64,000 nt of DNA from Roseiarcus sp963759955. Lineage in GTDB: Bacteria; Pseudomonadota; Alphaproteobacteria; Rhizobiales; Beijerinckiaceae. The DNA lies in assembly GCA_963759955.1 (NCBI GenBank), contig CAVXCA010000104.1, positions 1 through 64,000 of the forward strand, read 5' to 3'. This document shows positions 25,588 to 35,967 of this stretch, piece after piece. Every line of letters begins with the position of its first letter. The first letter of the stretch is position 1. The position numbers and the translations under genes are program-made. The notes beneath the pieces are model-generated. The model saw only the letters and a list, made by a program, of their open reading frames with translations, made no database searches and was not told the DNA's origin.

Positions 25588-28079
25588 GCGAGGCCCGTGA
25601 CTTTCTCGGCCCGGCCGTGCGCCGCGCCCTGGAGGAAATAGCGCGAAGCGATCGCCTCCGCCAAATTCATCAGCCGCTGCTCGATCGCAAGGATGCGCGA
25701 ATCCTCGAGCCGCTCGGGGTATTCGGTCGCGAGCTCCGCGCGCAGCAATGTCGCGAGACGGCGTGGCTCCTCGGGCACGCCGTCCTGCCGCAGCACGGGC
25801 AGCGCGCCGATCTGATCGTCGATGACATTGGCCTGAAACGCGACCGAGCGCGGATTGAACGGATCGAGCAATGTCATGTCGCGCACCGGCGCCAGCGCGA
25901 CGCCGATCAGGGTGCGCGAGCGATAGGTGATCTGCGAGTCGATGAGGTCGAGCAGCATGTCGAGATTGTATTCGGTGGCGTCCTGGCTCGCGAACTGCCG
26001 CGCCAGCCGGCAAGTGTTGATGCCGCGCTCGATGCGCCGACCGAGTTCGTAAAAGATCCAGCCCGCGCCGCGGTTGAAATTCTCGTCGAACAGCCCGGCG
26101 AGGGCGGCGATCGTGTTCAACGCCTCGTCGATGCAGTCGAGGATTTCCGCTTCGGCCAGCGGATGCTGGGGCGCCTCGAGGATGACCGTTTCGAGCCGAC
26201 CGATCAGTTGCCAGGTCTGCTGGGTCAGGCGCTCGCGGATCACCGAGGCGGCGTAGCGCGCCGCACGGGCGATCGATAGCGCGGAGCCGTAATTCGCGCT
26301 GTCGCGTAGGGCCGCCTCGCCCGCCTCGGCGGAACTTTCGCGCGCGGTCTCGGCATCGATGGCGCCCCAGGAGACAAGCAGGGTCTTCAATCGCTGGATC
26401 GCTTGGCGCGAGCCGTTCATCGGCGCATCGGGATCGACGGCGCGCGCGCAGAGGCAGCGCACCAGACGCAGCGTCCCTTCCTCGCGCTCGAGATAGCGGC
26501 CAAACCAGAACAGATTATCGGCGGCTCTGCTCGGCAGGTTGCCGAGCATGCGCACGATGCGCACCTTTTCCGGCGTCGGCAGCAGACTCGTGGCTTCGAC
26601 CGGGCGTTCCGACAGCACCCAGACGTCGGCCGATTCGACGCCCTCGCCCATCGACACCGCGCGCGCATCGGGTTTGCCGGAGATGCGGCAAAAGCCGCCT
26701 GGCATCACGCGCCAGCCCTGCGGCGTCGCGGCGGCGTAGACGCGCAGCACGAAAGGGCGAGGGACGAGTCGTCCTTCCTCCCAGCGCGGCGTCGTCGAAA
26801 GCCGCACGATGTCCTGGCCGACGTAATCGACGCCCCGCGTCTCGATCGCGGCGCGCAAAGCCGCGCGCTCGTCGGTCCCGAGTTCGGCGCCCACAACGCC
26901 GCGGCGCCCGCCCAGGCCGGGCGCAGAATCGTGGAAGGCGCCGGCGATCGAAAAGGAGTCGAGCGAGGCGAGAACGCGCGCCCGCTCGCTCGGTTGCCCG
27001 CACCACCATGTCGCGATGTTCGGCATCGCCAGGTCCTCGCCGATGAGACGGCGGGCAAGCGCAGGCAGGAACGCCAGCAGCGCGCGCGATTCGACCAGCC
27101 CCGCGCCCGGCATGTTCTCGACCGCGACGCCGCCGGCGCGGATCGCGTCGACGAGGCCGGGCACGCCGATGCGCGAGGCGGCGTCGAGTTCCAGCGGATC
27201 GCACCATTCGGCGTCGACATGGCGCCACAGCACGTCACAGCGCTTGAGCCCGGTGATCGTGCGCACGAAGACGCGGCCCTCGCGCATGACGAGATCGTCG
27301 CCTTCGACGAGCAGGAAGCCGAGGTAGCGGGCGAGGTAGGCCTGCTCGAAATAGGTCGCGCTCAAGGATCCGGGGGTGAGGATTCCGATGCGCGGTTCGG
27401 TGCGCTCGCCGCTCGACTTGAGCCCGGCGCGCAGTTCGCGAAAGAACGGCGCGAGGCGCTCGACGTTCATCTGGCTGTAGAGGCTGGAAAACGCCTGCGA
27501 GATGACGAGGCGGTTCTCCAGCGCGTAGCCCGAGCCCGAGGGCGCCTGCGTGCGATCGCCCAGCACCCACCAGCGCCCGTCAGGCCCGCGGCCGATGTCG
27601 GCGGCGTACAGCCGCAGCCAGCGCTTGCCGGGCGGCGCGACGCCGCGCATCGCGGCGATGAAGTCGGTCGACCCGGTCAGCGCCGCGGCGGGCAGCACGC
27701 CTTCGGCGATCAGACGGCCCTCGCCGTAGACGTCGGCGAGCACGCGTTCGAGCAATTCGGCGCGCTGCGCGACGCCGTGCGCGATTTCGCGCCACTCGGC
27801 TTCGGGAATGACCAGCGGCATGCGGCTGAGCGGCCACACCCGTTCGGACGTCTCGCCCTGCACGCGGTACGACATGCCGCGATTGCGGATGCGCCGGTCG
27901 GCCGCGGCGAAGCGTTGCGCGATCTCGCCCGGTTCGAGCGCCGCCAGCGCTTGCAACAATCGCTGCCAATGCGGGCGGCGCGCGCCGTCCGCGCCGATGA
28001 ACTCGTCGGGAATCCCCGGAAGCGGCGCGTAGCCGCGCGTCCACGCGGCGACGCGCGCGAGCGCATCGTCGTCATGCAT
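25584..28079 (-). CDS. Circularly permuted ATP-grasp / alpha-E domain fusion protein
   Basis: 831 residues. The N-terminal ~480 residues form a circularly permuted type 2 ATP-grasp domain (RVAAWTRGYAPLPGIPDEFI, LRLYAADIGRGPDGRWWVLG, ENRLVISQAFSSLYSQMNVE, RIGILTPGSL). The last ~320 form the helical alpha-E domain (NLFWFGRYLEREEGTLRLVR, CRLARQFASQDATEY). In many bacteria these are separate genes; here they are one polypeptide. Predicted to be an ATP-dependent carboxylate-amine ligase. ATG 28079 is preferred; an in-frame TTG at 28106 would overlap the upstream gene. Middle gene of an operon of three with transglutaminase-like proteins on both sides. Confidence 0.85.
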   Translation of the reverse strand: MHDDDALARVAAWTRGYAPLPGIPDEFIGADGARRPHWQRLLQALAALEPGEIAQRFAAADRRIRNRGMSYRVQGETSERVWPLSRMPLVIPEAEWREIAHGVAQRAELLERVLADVYGEGRLIAEGVLPAAALTGSTDFIAAMRGVAPPGKRWLRLYAADIGRGPDGRWWVLGDRTQAPSGSGYALENRLVISQAFSSLYSQMNVERLAPFFRELRAGLKSSGERTEPRIGILTPGSLSATYFEQAYLARYLGFLLVEGDDLVMREGRVFVRTITGLKRCDVLWRHVDAEWCDPLELDAASRIGVPGLVDAIRAGGVAVENMPGAGLVESRALLAFLPALARRLIGEDLAMPNIATWWCGQPSERARVLASLDSFSIAGAFHDSAPGLGGRRGVVGAELGTDERAALRAAIETRGVDYVGQDIVRLSTTPRWEEGRLVPRPFVLRVYAAATPQGWRVMPGGFCRISGKPDARAVSMGEGVESADVWVLSERPVEATSLLPTPEKVRIVRMLGNLPSRAADNLFWFGRYLEREEGTLRLVRCLCARAVDPDAPMNGSRQAIQRLKTLLVSWGAIDAETARESSAEAGEAALRDSANYGSALSIARAARYAASVIRERLTQQTWQLIGRLETVILEAPQHPLAEAEILDCIDEALNTIAALAGLFDENFNRGAGWIFYELGRRIERGINTCRLARQFASQDATEYNLDMLLDLIDSQITYRSRTLIGVALAPVRDMTLLDPFNPRSVAFQANVIDDQIGALPVLRQDGVPEEPRRLATLLRAELATEYPERLEDSRILAIEQRLMNLAEAIASRYFLQGAAHGRAEKVTGLA

Positions 28080-28095
28080 CGCAACGGACCGGGCG

Positions 28096-31000
28096 CTAGC
28101 GGGCAATGGGCCTCCGTAGGTCCAACGTCATCGGGAATTCGCTCGACAACTCGTCGGGAGGGACGGGCGTCGCGCCCGCAGTATGGCCGTGATCCTGGAA
28201 ACGCGCCAGTCGCCGCGCCTCGGCCTCGTAGGAATTCACAGGCGCGATTTCATAATTGCGCCCGCCGGGATGGGCGACATGGTAGACGCAGCCGCCGAGC
28301 GAGCGCCCGTTCCAGGAATCGAGAATGTCGAAGGTCAGCGGCGCGTGCGGCGCGATGGTCGGGTGCAGGCTGGAGGCCGGCTTCCAGGCCTTGAAGCGCA
28401 CGCCCGCCACGGCTTCGCCCGCGCGCCCGGTAGGCTGCATCGGCAGCCGGCGGCCGTTGCAGGCGACGACATGGCGTCCGGCGATGAGGCCCTTGGCCTT
28501 GGCTTGCAGCCGCTCGACCGAGGAATCGACATAGCGCGCCGTGCCGCCGGCCGTCGCCTGCTCGCCGAGCACGTGCCAGGGTTCGAGCGCCTGGCGGATC
28601 TCCAGTTCGACGCCGCCATGGGCGACGCGGCCGTAAGTGGGAAAGCGGAATTCGCGCTGCGCCTCGAACCATTCGGGCTCGAAAGCATAGCCGGCGCCGG
28701 CAAGGTCGGAAAGGACGCCGAGAAAATCGTCCCAGACGAAATGCGGCAGCATGAAGCGGTCGTGCAGGCTCGTGCCCCAGCGCACCGGCGCGCCTTGTTG
28801 CGGCTCGCGCCAAAACCAGGCGACGAGCGCGCGAAGCAGCAATTGCTGGGCGAGACTCATGCGCGCGTCGGGCGGCATTTCGAACGAGCGAAATTCCACC
28901 AGGCCCAGCCGCCCGGTCGCGCTGTCCGGCGAATAGAGTTTGTCGATGCAGATCTCGGCGCGATGGGTGTTGCCGGTAACGTCGGTGAGAAGATTGCGAA
29001 AGAGCCGGTCGACGAGCCACAACGGCGCCGCTTCGCCCGGCGCCGGCGTCTGCGAAAGCGCGATCTCCAATTCGTAGAGCTGGTCGTCGCGCGCTTCGTC
29101 GAGGCGCGGCGCCTGGCTGGTCGGACCCAGAAACAGCCCGGAAAACAGGTACGAAAGGGCCGGGTGGCGTTGCCAGTAAAGGATCAGGCTCGCCAGCAGG
29201 TCGGGCCGGCGCAGAAAAGGCGAATCGGCGGGCGTCACGCCGCCGAGCACGACGTGGTTGCCGCCGCCGGTGCCGGTGTGGCGCCCGTCGGCCATGAACT
29301 TGTCTGTGCCGAGCCGCGACTGGCGCGCGTCTTCATAGAGCGCGGTCGTCGTCTCCACCGCCTGGCGCCAAGACGCGGCGGGATGGATGTTGACTTCGAC
29401 GACGCCGGGGTCGGGAGTCACTTTGACGCAATCGACGCGCGGGTCGAACGGCGGCGTATAACCCTCGATGCGAATGGGAAGCTTCTTTTCGCGCGCGATC
29501 GCTTCGACCGTGCCGAGCAATTCGAGATAATCGTCGAGCTTCGGCGTCGGCGGCATGAAGACGCACAGCACGCCGTCGCGCGGCTCGATGGTCAAGGCGG
29601 TGCGCACCGCGCCTTCGGCGGCGAACTGTTCGACCTGCGTCTGCTGTTCCGCGCCGGGCTGGGCATGCGCGACTTGGCGGAATTGCACGGGCTCCGGCAA
29701 TTCGCCGCGCGGGTCCATCGGGTCCTGTTCGCTGACGAACGGATAGTCCGACGGTTTGACGTGGGGCAGGGTCTTCATCGGCAAGCGCAGGCCGACCGGC
29801 GAGTCGCCGGGCACGAGAAAGAGCTTGCCGCGTCTGAGCGGCCAGCGCTCGGAGCGCCATGCGGGGTTTGCCGCCGCGTTCCAGCGTTGCACCGGCAATA
29901 CGAAGCCGGTCGGACGCGACAGGCCGTGGTCGAAGGTGCGCACCATGCGCGCGCGCTCTTCGGGATCGTCGATCTTCGGGTCGCTGGGATCGACGTTGAC
30001 GGGCAGCGCGCTCTCGCGGAGCAGCCAATAGGGCGCGTCCTCGTATGCGGGGATGACGAAGTCGGGCTCGATGCCGAGACGCACGGCGACTTCGCCGGCG
30101 AGCGCCTGCGCGTCCGCGCCGGTCGCCGCCGCGCTCGCGCCGGCGCCGGCGATCAGCGAAGGGTCCTGCCAGATCGGCTTGCCGTCCTTGCGCCAATAGA
30201 GCGCGAAAGCCCAGCGCGGCAGGCCCTCGCCGGGATACCACTTGCCCTGGCCGTAATGCAGGAAGCCGCCGGGCGCGAAGCGCGTTTGCAGACGCCGGAT
30301 CAGGGTCTCGGCGCGCGCCTGTTTGTTTCCGCCGACCGCCGCGGTGTTCCACTCCGGGGCGTCGTAATCGTCGATCGAGACGAAGGTCGGCTCGCCGCCC
30401 ATGGTCAGGCGCACGTCCTGCGCGACGAGGTCGCGATCGACCTTTTCGCCGAGCGCGTCGAGCTTGTTCCACGCGGCGTCGGTGAAGGGCGCCGTCACGC
30501 GTGGCGCCTCGCGCAGCCGCGTCACCTTCATGTCGAAGCCGAACGTGACCTGCGCCGGCTCGACAAGGCCGGTGATCGGCGCCGCCGAGCGGTAATGCGG
30601 CGTCGCGCACAGCGGCAGATGGCCTTCGCCGCAGAACAGGCCCGAGGTCGCGTCCATGCCGATCCAGCCGGCGCCGGGAACATAGACCTCGGCCCAGGCG
30701 TGCAGGTCGGTGAAATCCTTGTCCGTGCCGCGCGGGCCTTCGATCGGATCGACGTCGGCCCTGAGCTGGATGAGATAGCCTGAGACGAAACGCGCGGCGA
30801 GGCCGAGCCGGCGCAGGATCTGCACCAGCAGCCAAGCCGAATCGCGGCACGAGCCCGAGCGCAGCGCCAGCGTCTCGTCCGGCTCCTGGACGCCCGCTTC
30901 CATGCGGATGACGTAATGGATCATCCGCTGCAGTTCGGCGTTGAGCGCGACCAGAAATGGTATCGTGCGGTCGCGCCGCGTCGCGGCCTCCGCGACGTAT

Positions 31001-31386
31001 TTCGTCAGCAGCGGGCCGGCGGACTCGGGCGCGAGATAGGCGGCCAGTTCGGTCGCCAGCTCGTCCGCATAGGCGAACGGAAATTGCTCGGCGTAGGGCT
31101 CGACGAAAAAATCGAAGGGATTGATGACCGCGAGTTCGGCCGTCAGATCGACCTCGATCTTGAATTCCTCGACCGGCTCGGGAAAGACGTAGCGCGCGAG
31201 CCAGTTGCCGTGCGGGTCCTGCTGCCAATTGACGAAGTGGTTGGCCGGCGTGACGTTGAGCGAGTAGCTCGGCACCCGCGTGCGGCAATGGGGCGCCGGA
31301 CGCAGTCGGATCGATTGGGGGCCGAGCGCGACCGGACGGTCGTAGCCGTAACGGGTGACGTGATGCAGGCCGACGAGAATCGCCAA
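28096..31386 (-). CDS. Large transglutaminase-like protein with DUF2126 domain
   Basis: 1096 residues. The first ~290 are a transglutaminase-like unit: N-terminal domain (LHHVTRYGYDRPVALGPQSI), catalytic Cys in RSGSCRDSAWLLVQIL, His in DLHAWAEVYVPGAGWIGMDA. The remainder matches DUF2126 (LTMGGEPTFVSIDDYDAPEW, NVDPSDPKIDDPEE, GTGGGNHVVLGGVTPADSPF, CDKLYSP-like segments). TTG at 31386 is the chosen start: AAAGG lies seven bases upstream and the usual N-terminus (ILVGLHHVTRYGY) follows at once; the longer frame to 31554 is unrelated sequence. Heads the operon with the ATP-grasp/alpha-E fusion 16 bases downstream. Confidence 0.85.
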   Translation of the reverse strand: MAILVGLHHVTRYGYDRPVALGPQSIRLRPAPHCRTRVPSYSLNVTPANHFVNWQQDPHGNWLARYVFPEPVEEFKIEVDLTAELAVINPFDFFVEPYAEQFPFAYADELATELAAYLAPESAGPLLTKYVAEAATRRDRTIPFLVALNAELQRMIHYVIRMEAGVQEPDETLALRSGSCRDSAWLLVQILRRLGLAARFVSGYLIQLRADVDPIEGPRGTDKDFTDLHAWAEVYVPGAGWIGMDATSGLFCGEGHLPLCATPHYRSAAPITGLVEPAQVTFGFDMKVTRLREAPRVTAPFTDAAWNKLDALGEKVDRDLVAQDVRLTMGGEPTFVSIDDYDAPEWNTAAVGGNKQARAETLIRRLQTRFAPGGFLHYGQGKWYPGEGLPRWAFALYWRKDGKPIWQDPSLIAGAGASAAATGADAQALAGEVAVRLGIEPDFVIPAYEDAPYWLLRESALPVNVDPSDPKIDDPEERARMVRTFDHGLSRPTGFVLPVQRWNAAANPAWRSERWPLRRGKLFLVPGDSPVGLRLPMKTLPHVKPSDYPFVSEQDPMDPRGELPEPVQFRQVAHAQPGAEQQTQVEQFAAEGAVRTALTIEPRDGVLCVFMPPTPKLDDYLELLGTVEAIAREKKLPIRIEGYTPPFDPRVDCVKVTPDPGVVEVNIHPAASWRQAVETTTALYEDARQSRLGTDKFMADGRHTGTGGGNHVVLGGVTPADSPFLRRPDLLASLILYWQRHPALSYLFSGLFLGPTSQAPRLDEARDDQLYELEIALSQTPAPGEAAPLWLVDRLFRNLLTDVTGNTHRAEICIDKLYSPDSATGRLGLVEFRSFEMPPDARMSLAQQLLLRALVAWFWREPQQGAPVRWGTSLHDRFMLPHFVWDDFLGVLSDLAGAGYAFEPEWFEAQREFRFPTYGRVAHGGVELEIRQALEPWHVLGEQATAGGTARYVDSSVERLQAKAKGLIAGRHVVACNGRRLPMQPTGRAGEAVAGVRFKAWKPASSLHPTIAPHAPLTFDILDSWNGRSLGGCVYHVAHPGGRNYEIAPVNSYEAEARRLARFQDHGHTAGATPVPPDELSSEFPMTLDLRRPIAR

Positions 31387-31657
31387 AGGGAACGCCTTTC
31401 GAGAGGGGACGCGCTTGCTTGCCTGCAAGGCGCGGGCCGCGCCACAATTTGGAGGCGTAGGCGGCTGGCGTGTCAATGGCGAGTGGCGAGAACAAGGCGG
31501 ACTTGCCCAATTGCGTGGCGCTCGGCGAGCGGAGTGATTAAGGGATGGGCGCACGGCGTGCGTGAAACTCCGCCGATCGCGACGTTCAACGCGGGACTCG
31601 CGTCAAAGCACGCCGCGCTTGCATCGACGTCCGGGTTGCGGCAAAAGGGGCGCCGCT

Positions 31658-31733
31658 AGGAGTGTAGCTCAATTGGTAGAGCACCGGTCTCCAAAACCGG
31701 GGGTTGGGGGTTCGAGTCCCTCCTCTCCTGCCA
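31658..31733 (+). tRNA. tRNA-Trp (anticodon CCA)
   Basis: AGGAGTG acceptor, D-arm TAGCTCAATTGGTAGAGC, anticodon arm CCGGTCTCCAAAACCGG with CCA, T-arm GGGGGTTCGAGTCCCTC, then CTCTCCT-G and encoded CCA. Acceptor pair 6:67 is T opposite T; all other pairs are sound. Confidence 0.93.
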
Positions 31734-32534
31734 TTGGCGCCGGTCACGGCCGTTGCGCCTCCCAAATGAGAAAGCCCTGACGCGGGGGCTCGTCGCTCGG
31801 CCGTTTCGACGAGGCCTGCGCGATGCGCGCAAGCCGAGATGCGAACGGGCTCGTGCGGAGGCGTCGGCGAAATCTCTCGGACCCTGAAATTTCATGTAGC
31901 GCGCGGCTTCTTCAGGGGCGGGCCGCGTCGCTCGCCTAAGCGCCGCTGATCTCCACATTCGTGCGTCTGGCGCCGGCGCGCGAACGCGATCTCGGGGCTA
32001 TGCAACGCAGATGAAGATCGGCGCCCGGCGTCCCGGTTGGCGCCGTGGACGGGCCTGCGCGGCGCTTCTTCGGCGTCGAGCTGTTCGGGGCAGGGCTCCC
32101 GGCCCCCAAGGCCCTTCAAGAAATGGAATGGCGGCGTGGCAGCCCTCTCGGGCGTCGAGAAGCGATCGCCCGAGAAGAGGGGCTTGGCGCCGTCTTTGCT
32201 TTATGTCGTTAATCGTACAAATGGCTTAGTAATATCCTGATACTACAAGCTATTGACGGCCTTATAGCTTCTGCTGAGCCGAATTCCGGGCCGCAGCGCG
32301 ACAAATCGCACCCTTGACAAATGCGTCAAATTGTCGCTTACTAAAAGTTAAGATGGCTATAGTGTGGCGCCAAAATGGCGAGGGGCGCTGGGGTAGCAGG
32401 TGTCCTGGCCGGGCGGAACGATTTTGAACGAAGATCAGTCGTAAGTTCGAGCAAATCAAAATTTGGTCTCGCAGTTGGGTCTGGAAATGAATTCCGGGTC
32501 CGGATGAGGGCGTTCGTGCGCGTGGAGCGTTGCG
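31734..32534. other. 800-base interval without a recognisable gene
   Basis: Nothing coding can be supported on either strand. 31740-32200 is GC-rich with no conserved features. 32205-32365 is clearly AT-richer and contains ttgacggcc, cccttgacaaatgcg and ggctatagtg, so a promoter for the regulator at 32535 is likely somewhere here, though no pair of boxes has ideal spacing. Confidence 0.5.
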
Positions 32535-33185
32535 ATGTCAGGTTCCGATCGCTCTGGGGCCCATAAAGCCCAAAACACGCATTTCGGCACGGTCGGCACC
32601 GTTGTGGGGTCCGGGCAATGGCCGTTGTCGGTCCGTTACGCCAGCGACGTCGGCGTGCCCATGGGACCGAGCGCGACCTACGAATACAGCTTCGGCCGGA
32701 GCGAGGAGTACGCCAGCCCGCTGACGTCGCGCGTCAATGCGGCAAAATCGCTGCTGTTGATCGACAGCGTCCGACTGACGCGCGAGTGCTTGTCGCACTT
32801 GCTGATGACGCAACTCGCCGATTACGAAATCGTTAGCGTCGCGCGCGCGCAACAAGCGGGGGAATGCGGCGCCTTTCGACCGGACGTCGTTCTGCTGAAC
32901 GCCGGTTCGGCGCGCCTGACCGAGAGTTCGTTGCTCGACGACATCGCCGCGATTTTCGCTGCGACGCGTCGCGCCCCGACGCTGTTGCTGTCCGAACATG
33001 GCGAGGCGTCCGAGGAGAGCCAGGCGGCGGAATTCGGCTTGGTGGGGCTCTTTCCTTCGACATTCGGCGTTTCGCTGCTGGTTGCAGCAATTCATCTCGT
33101 GGCTGCGGGCGGTCAGTTTCACATACCTACGACTCCAATGAGACACATGCATTCTCGTCTTGAAGGCAACGGCGCGCGGCGCTGA
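32535..33185 (+). CDS. Receiver-like regulator without DNA-binding domain or phospho-acceptor
   Basis: 216 residues. After a variable ~65-residue N-terminus, residues ~70-190 read like the receiver of NarL/LuxR-type regulators: KSLLLIDSVRLTRECLSHLL, FRPDVVLLNAG, APTLLLSEHGEASEESQAAE, GLVGLFPSTFGVSLLVAAIH. The phospho-acceptor aspartate is replaced (DVVLLN) and the acidic pair is reduced to one Asp, so control by phosphorylation is unlikely. No LuxR helix-turn-helix follows before the stop, nor in other frames. A related, frameshifted gene with the HTH follows after 86 bases. It might act as a partner or antagonist of that protein. Confidence 0.6.
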   Translation: MSGSDRSGAHKAQNTHFGTVGTVVGSGQWPLSVRYASDVGVPMGPSATYEYSFGRSEEYASPLTSRVNAAKSLLLIDSVRLTRECLSHLLMTQLADYEIVSVARAQQAGECGAFRPDVVLLNAGSARLTESSLLDDIAAIFAATRRAPTLLLSEHGEASEESQAAEFGLVGLFPSTFGVSLLVAAIHLVAAGGQFHIPTTPMRHMHSRLEGNGARR

Positions 33186-33271
33186 GGCGTCGGCGAGCGG
33201 CGCGACGTCGGCGTCCAGTCTGGCGATTTGTGGCAGTCATCGGTTTATAGCGGTGAAGGGGGCCGGAACGC

Positions 33272-34025
33272 ATGGCATGCTTTGTTCCGAAACCGTCTTG
33301 GCGCCCAGCCTGGCGGATTCCTGAGGCGTTATGCGCGGGGCGACGCGGGCGGTTGGTGTTGATCGAATCGCACGGGCTGCTGCGCGATAGTCTTGCGCAC
33401 TTGATCTCGACCCACATCCGCGAGGCCGTTGTGGAATGTTATCGCGGCGTCGAGGACGTCGTCGCCGGCCCCGCGGCTCTTGTGCTGATTGGCGTCGACC
33501 CTCGTCGCGAAGGCGAGGTCGAAATCGATGCGCGCCAAGTTCGAAATCATGCGAGAACTGTGCGGCGAAGCGCCGATTGGAGTCGTTCTTCCCCATGACG
33601 ATGCGGAGCTGCGGCGCACGCTCGGCGCGCTCGGCGTCGCCGGCGTCATCCAGCATGAGGCGAGCCTCGACGTCGCGATCGCCGCCATCCAGCTCATGTG
33701 GGTTGGGGGATCCTGTTTCCCGGCGGAGCCGTCGGGCGATGAAGAGGTCGCCGCTGCGCGGTCTTCGCCGGCGGAAGCCCAGGAGCCGGCGCCGGCTGTG
33801 GCGGCGCAGGAGCCAAGTCGCAAAATGGCCTATTGCGAAATGGCGTTGACTTCGCGCGAATGCGACGTGCTCAGAATGCTGCGGGAAGGCCGTCAGAACA
33901 AGATCATTGCATTCGAGCTCGGCATCTCCGAGAGCACGGTGAAAGTGCATCTTCGCAACATGATGAAAAAGTTGCACGCGTCGAACCGCACCCAAGTCGC
34001 GCTCGGCGCGAACTCGGAGGGGTGA
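33272..34025 (+). pseudogene. LuxR/NarL-type regulator, split by one frameshift
   Basis: The first frame gives a receiver-like N-terminus (RGRLVLIESHGLLRDSLAHL, VAGPAALVLIGVDPRREGEV). Near 33528-33540 the coding sequence moves by +1 and continues KFEIMRELCGEAPIGVVLPH, GVAGVIQHEASLDVAIAAIQ and a complete LuxR-type helix-turn-helix (LTSRECDVLRMLREGRQNKI, GISESTVKVHLRNMMKKLHA). Deleting one base would make a ~250-residue protein. The receiver lacks an Asp at the phospho-acceptor position (VLIGVD). A purine-rich AAGGGGG lies upstream of ATG 33272. A strong terminator follows at 34084. Confidence 0.72.
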
Positions 34026-34083
34026 AATCGCGCAAGCCTCGTGCGACGCGGGAGCAGCGCGCAATGTACGTGCGGCTACGCGC

Positions 34084-34122
34084 AACTCGCAAGGAGCGAT
34101 GCGGCGCTCCTTGCGAGTTTTT
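34084..34122 (+). terminator. Rho-independent terminator
   Basis: AACTCGCAAGGAGCG and CGCTCCTTGCGAGTT form a perfect 15-bp stem with a 6-base loop, followed by T's on the plus strand. It ends the LuxR-type gene and faces the end of the minus-strand Asn-Gly protein gene. Confidence 0.85.
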
Positions 34123-34174
34123 GCATTGATATGCGAGCCGGCGGCCCCGAGAGTGGGAACCGCTTCGGCTTGAG

Positions 34175-34780
<606 letters not shown>

Positions 34781-35038
34781 GGCGCACCTCGCATTTCGCA
34801 ATACGGCGCTCATTGTGATCATCCGGACCGATCGCAATAGTTGGCTCTTCGGGCGACAGATATCGTCGCGCAGCCGAGCGCCGGCTGCGCGCGCGAACCA
34901 TCGCGAAGTTCTTCTAGTCCGAATGAGGTAGTTGCTCCCGTCGCCTTGCAGGGGCAAATTTCACGTCGACGCGAGGTTCACCCGGTGGGCGTCACTAAGG
35001 CGCCGCGAACGTCGTCTTGACGCAACGAAAGGCGAGCA

Positions 35039-35477
35039 ATGCACTTAAGTCGCTTGGCTGCTGCCTCCTTGTCGGCCGTCTTGGTTTGCGGCTGCAATCC
35101 AGACACGATGGGAGGTTTTCTCGAGCCGCCAGGCGGCGTGACCCGAAATGCCGAGACTGTCGCCGTGGCGAAAGGTCAAGCGGCGAAGATCGATTGGTTC
35201 TACTCCCTGAATCTCGATTGCACCGAGCTCCCGGGCGTCTCGGGCCGACTTCGTCACTAGGCCCGCGCACGGGACCGTTGCGATCGAGCACAAGCAGGGT
35301 TATCCCAACTTCGCCCCCGACAATCCGCACAGTCATTGCAACGAGCAGCTCGTTCCCGCCTGGGTCGTGACCTATACGCCGGCCGCCGGCTTCGTCGGCC
35401 AGGACGGGTTTTCCTACGACGAAGTCTTTGCGAACAGCCCGCAGGTCCAGATGGACATCACCGTCGACGTGAAATAG
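35039..35477 (+). pseudogene. Lipoprotein with an Ig-like/cadherin-like domain, split by one frameshift
   Basis: The first frame encodes a lipoprotein signal (LSAVLVCGCNP, lipid-bearing Cys) and GFLEPPGGVTRNAETVAVAK up to LNLDCTELPG. Between about 35232 and 35250 the coding sequence moves by +1. It then continues VTRPAHGTVAIEHKQGYPNF, VPAWVVTYTPAAGFVGQDGF and SYDEVFANSPQVQMDITVDV, and stops at 35475-35477. The second half looks like the Ig-like repeats of bacterial surface proteins (xTYTPAAGFVGxDxFxY). Repaired length would be ~145 residues. AAAGGCGAG precedes the ATG. Probably a small outer-surface lipoprotein; its neighbours are also exported. Confidence 0.68.
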
Positions 35478-35967
35478 CGCGCCGATCGGCCTGCGGAAGC
35501 GCGGCGTCCTCACGGATATTTTCGTATCGGAAATCGGCGCAGGCCCGAAGCTCGCCTCGTTGCTTTGGGGGGAGGCGGGTCTGCGCCGGCGATCGACGCC
35601 CAGCCGCTGTTCCGGCTCCAATCCGATGTCCGCCGCCAAACGCTCCAGCGCCGCGTCGCCAAATTCCTGTGCGCATCCGCGGGCGGGGTTTCGCGCGCGC
35701 TTGACGACGGCGTCAACTCGCCCTAAACGGCGACCTGATTTCCAAGTCTAAAGGCGGAGCTGGCTTGTGAAAACCGAGGAACATTCATCAAACGGTGGTA
35801 TTGCGCTTAGTATTTATGGTCTTTGCGTGAATTTGCATTTCCCGCCTCGTGGATAAGATGCGCGTCAATGATCCGGTAATTGGCTCGGACCGAGCGCCCC
35901 ACGCATGAAACTCCGTCTTAACCTTCATCAGTCATGGTTCGCTCATGCGTCCACTGAAGGGCACCCC
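35478..35967. other. Gene-free interval before the BTLCP gene
   Basis: No gene supported. 35750-35890 is AT-richer and has promoter-like pieces (ttgcat ... gataagat) for the protease gene; spacing is not ideal, so I do not mark a promoter. Confidence 0.45.

Noticed and set aside
26403..28394. 663-codon open frame opposite the ATP-grasp gene (and 866 codons opposite the DUF2126 gene, 28183-30783)
   Set aside because: Shadows of the real minus-strand genes, with no recognisable domain.
31656..31958. Open frame on the minus strand ending in RRDSNPQPPVLETGALPI
   Set aside because: It is the antisense of tRNA-Trp, a well-known false protein that turns up in many annotations.
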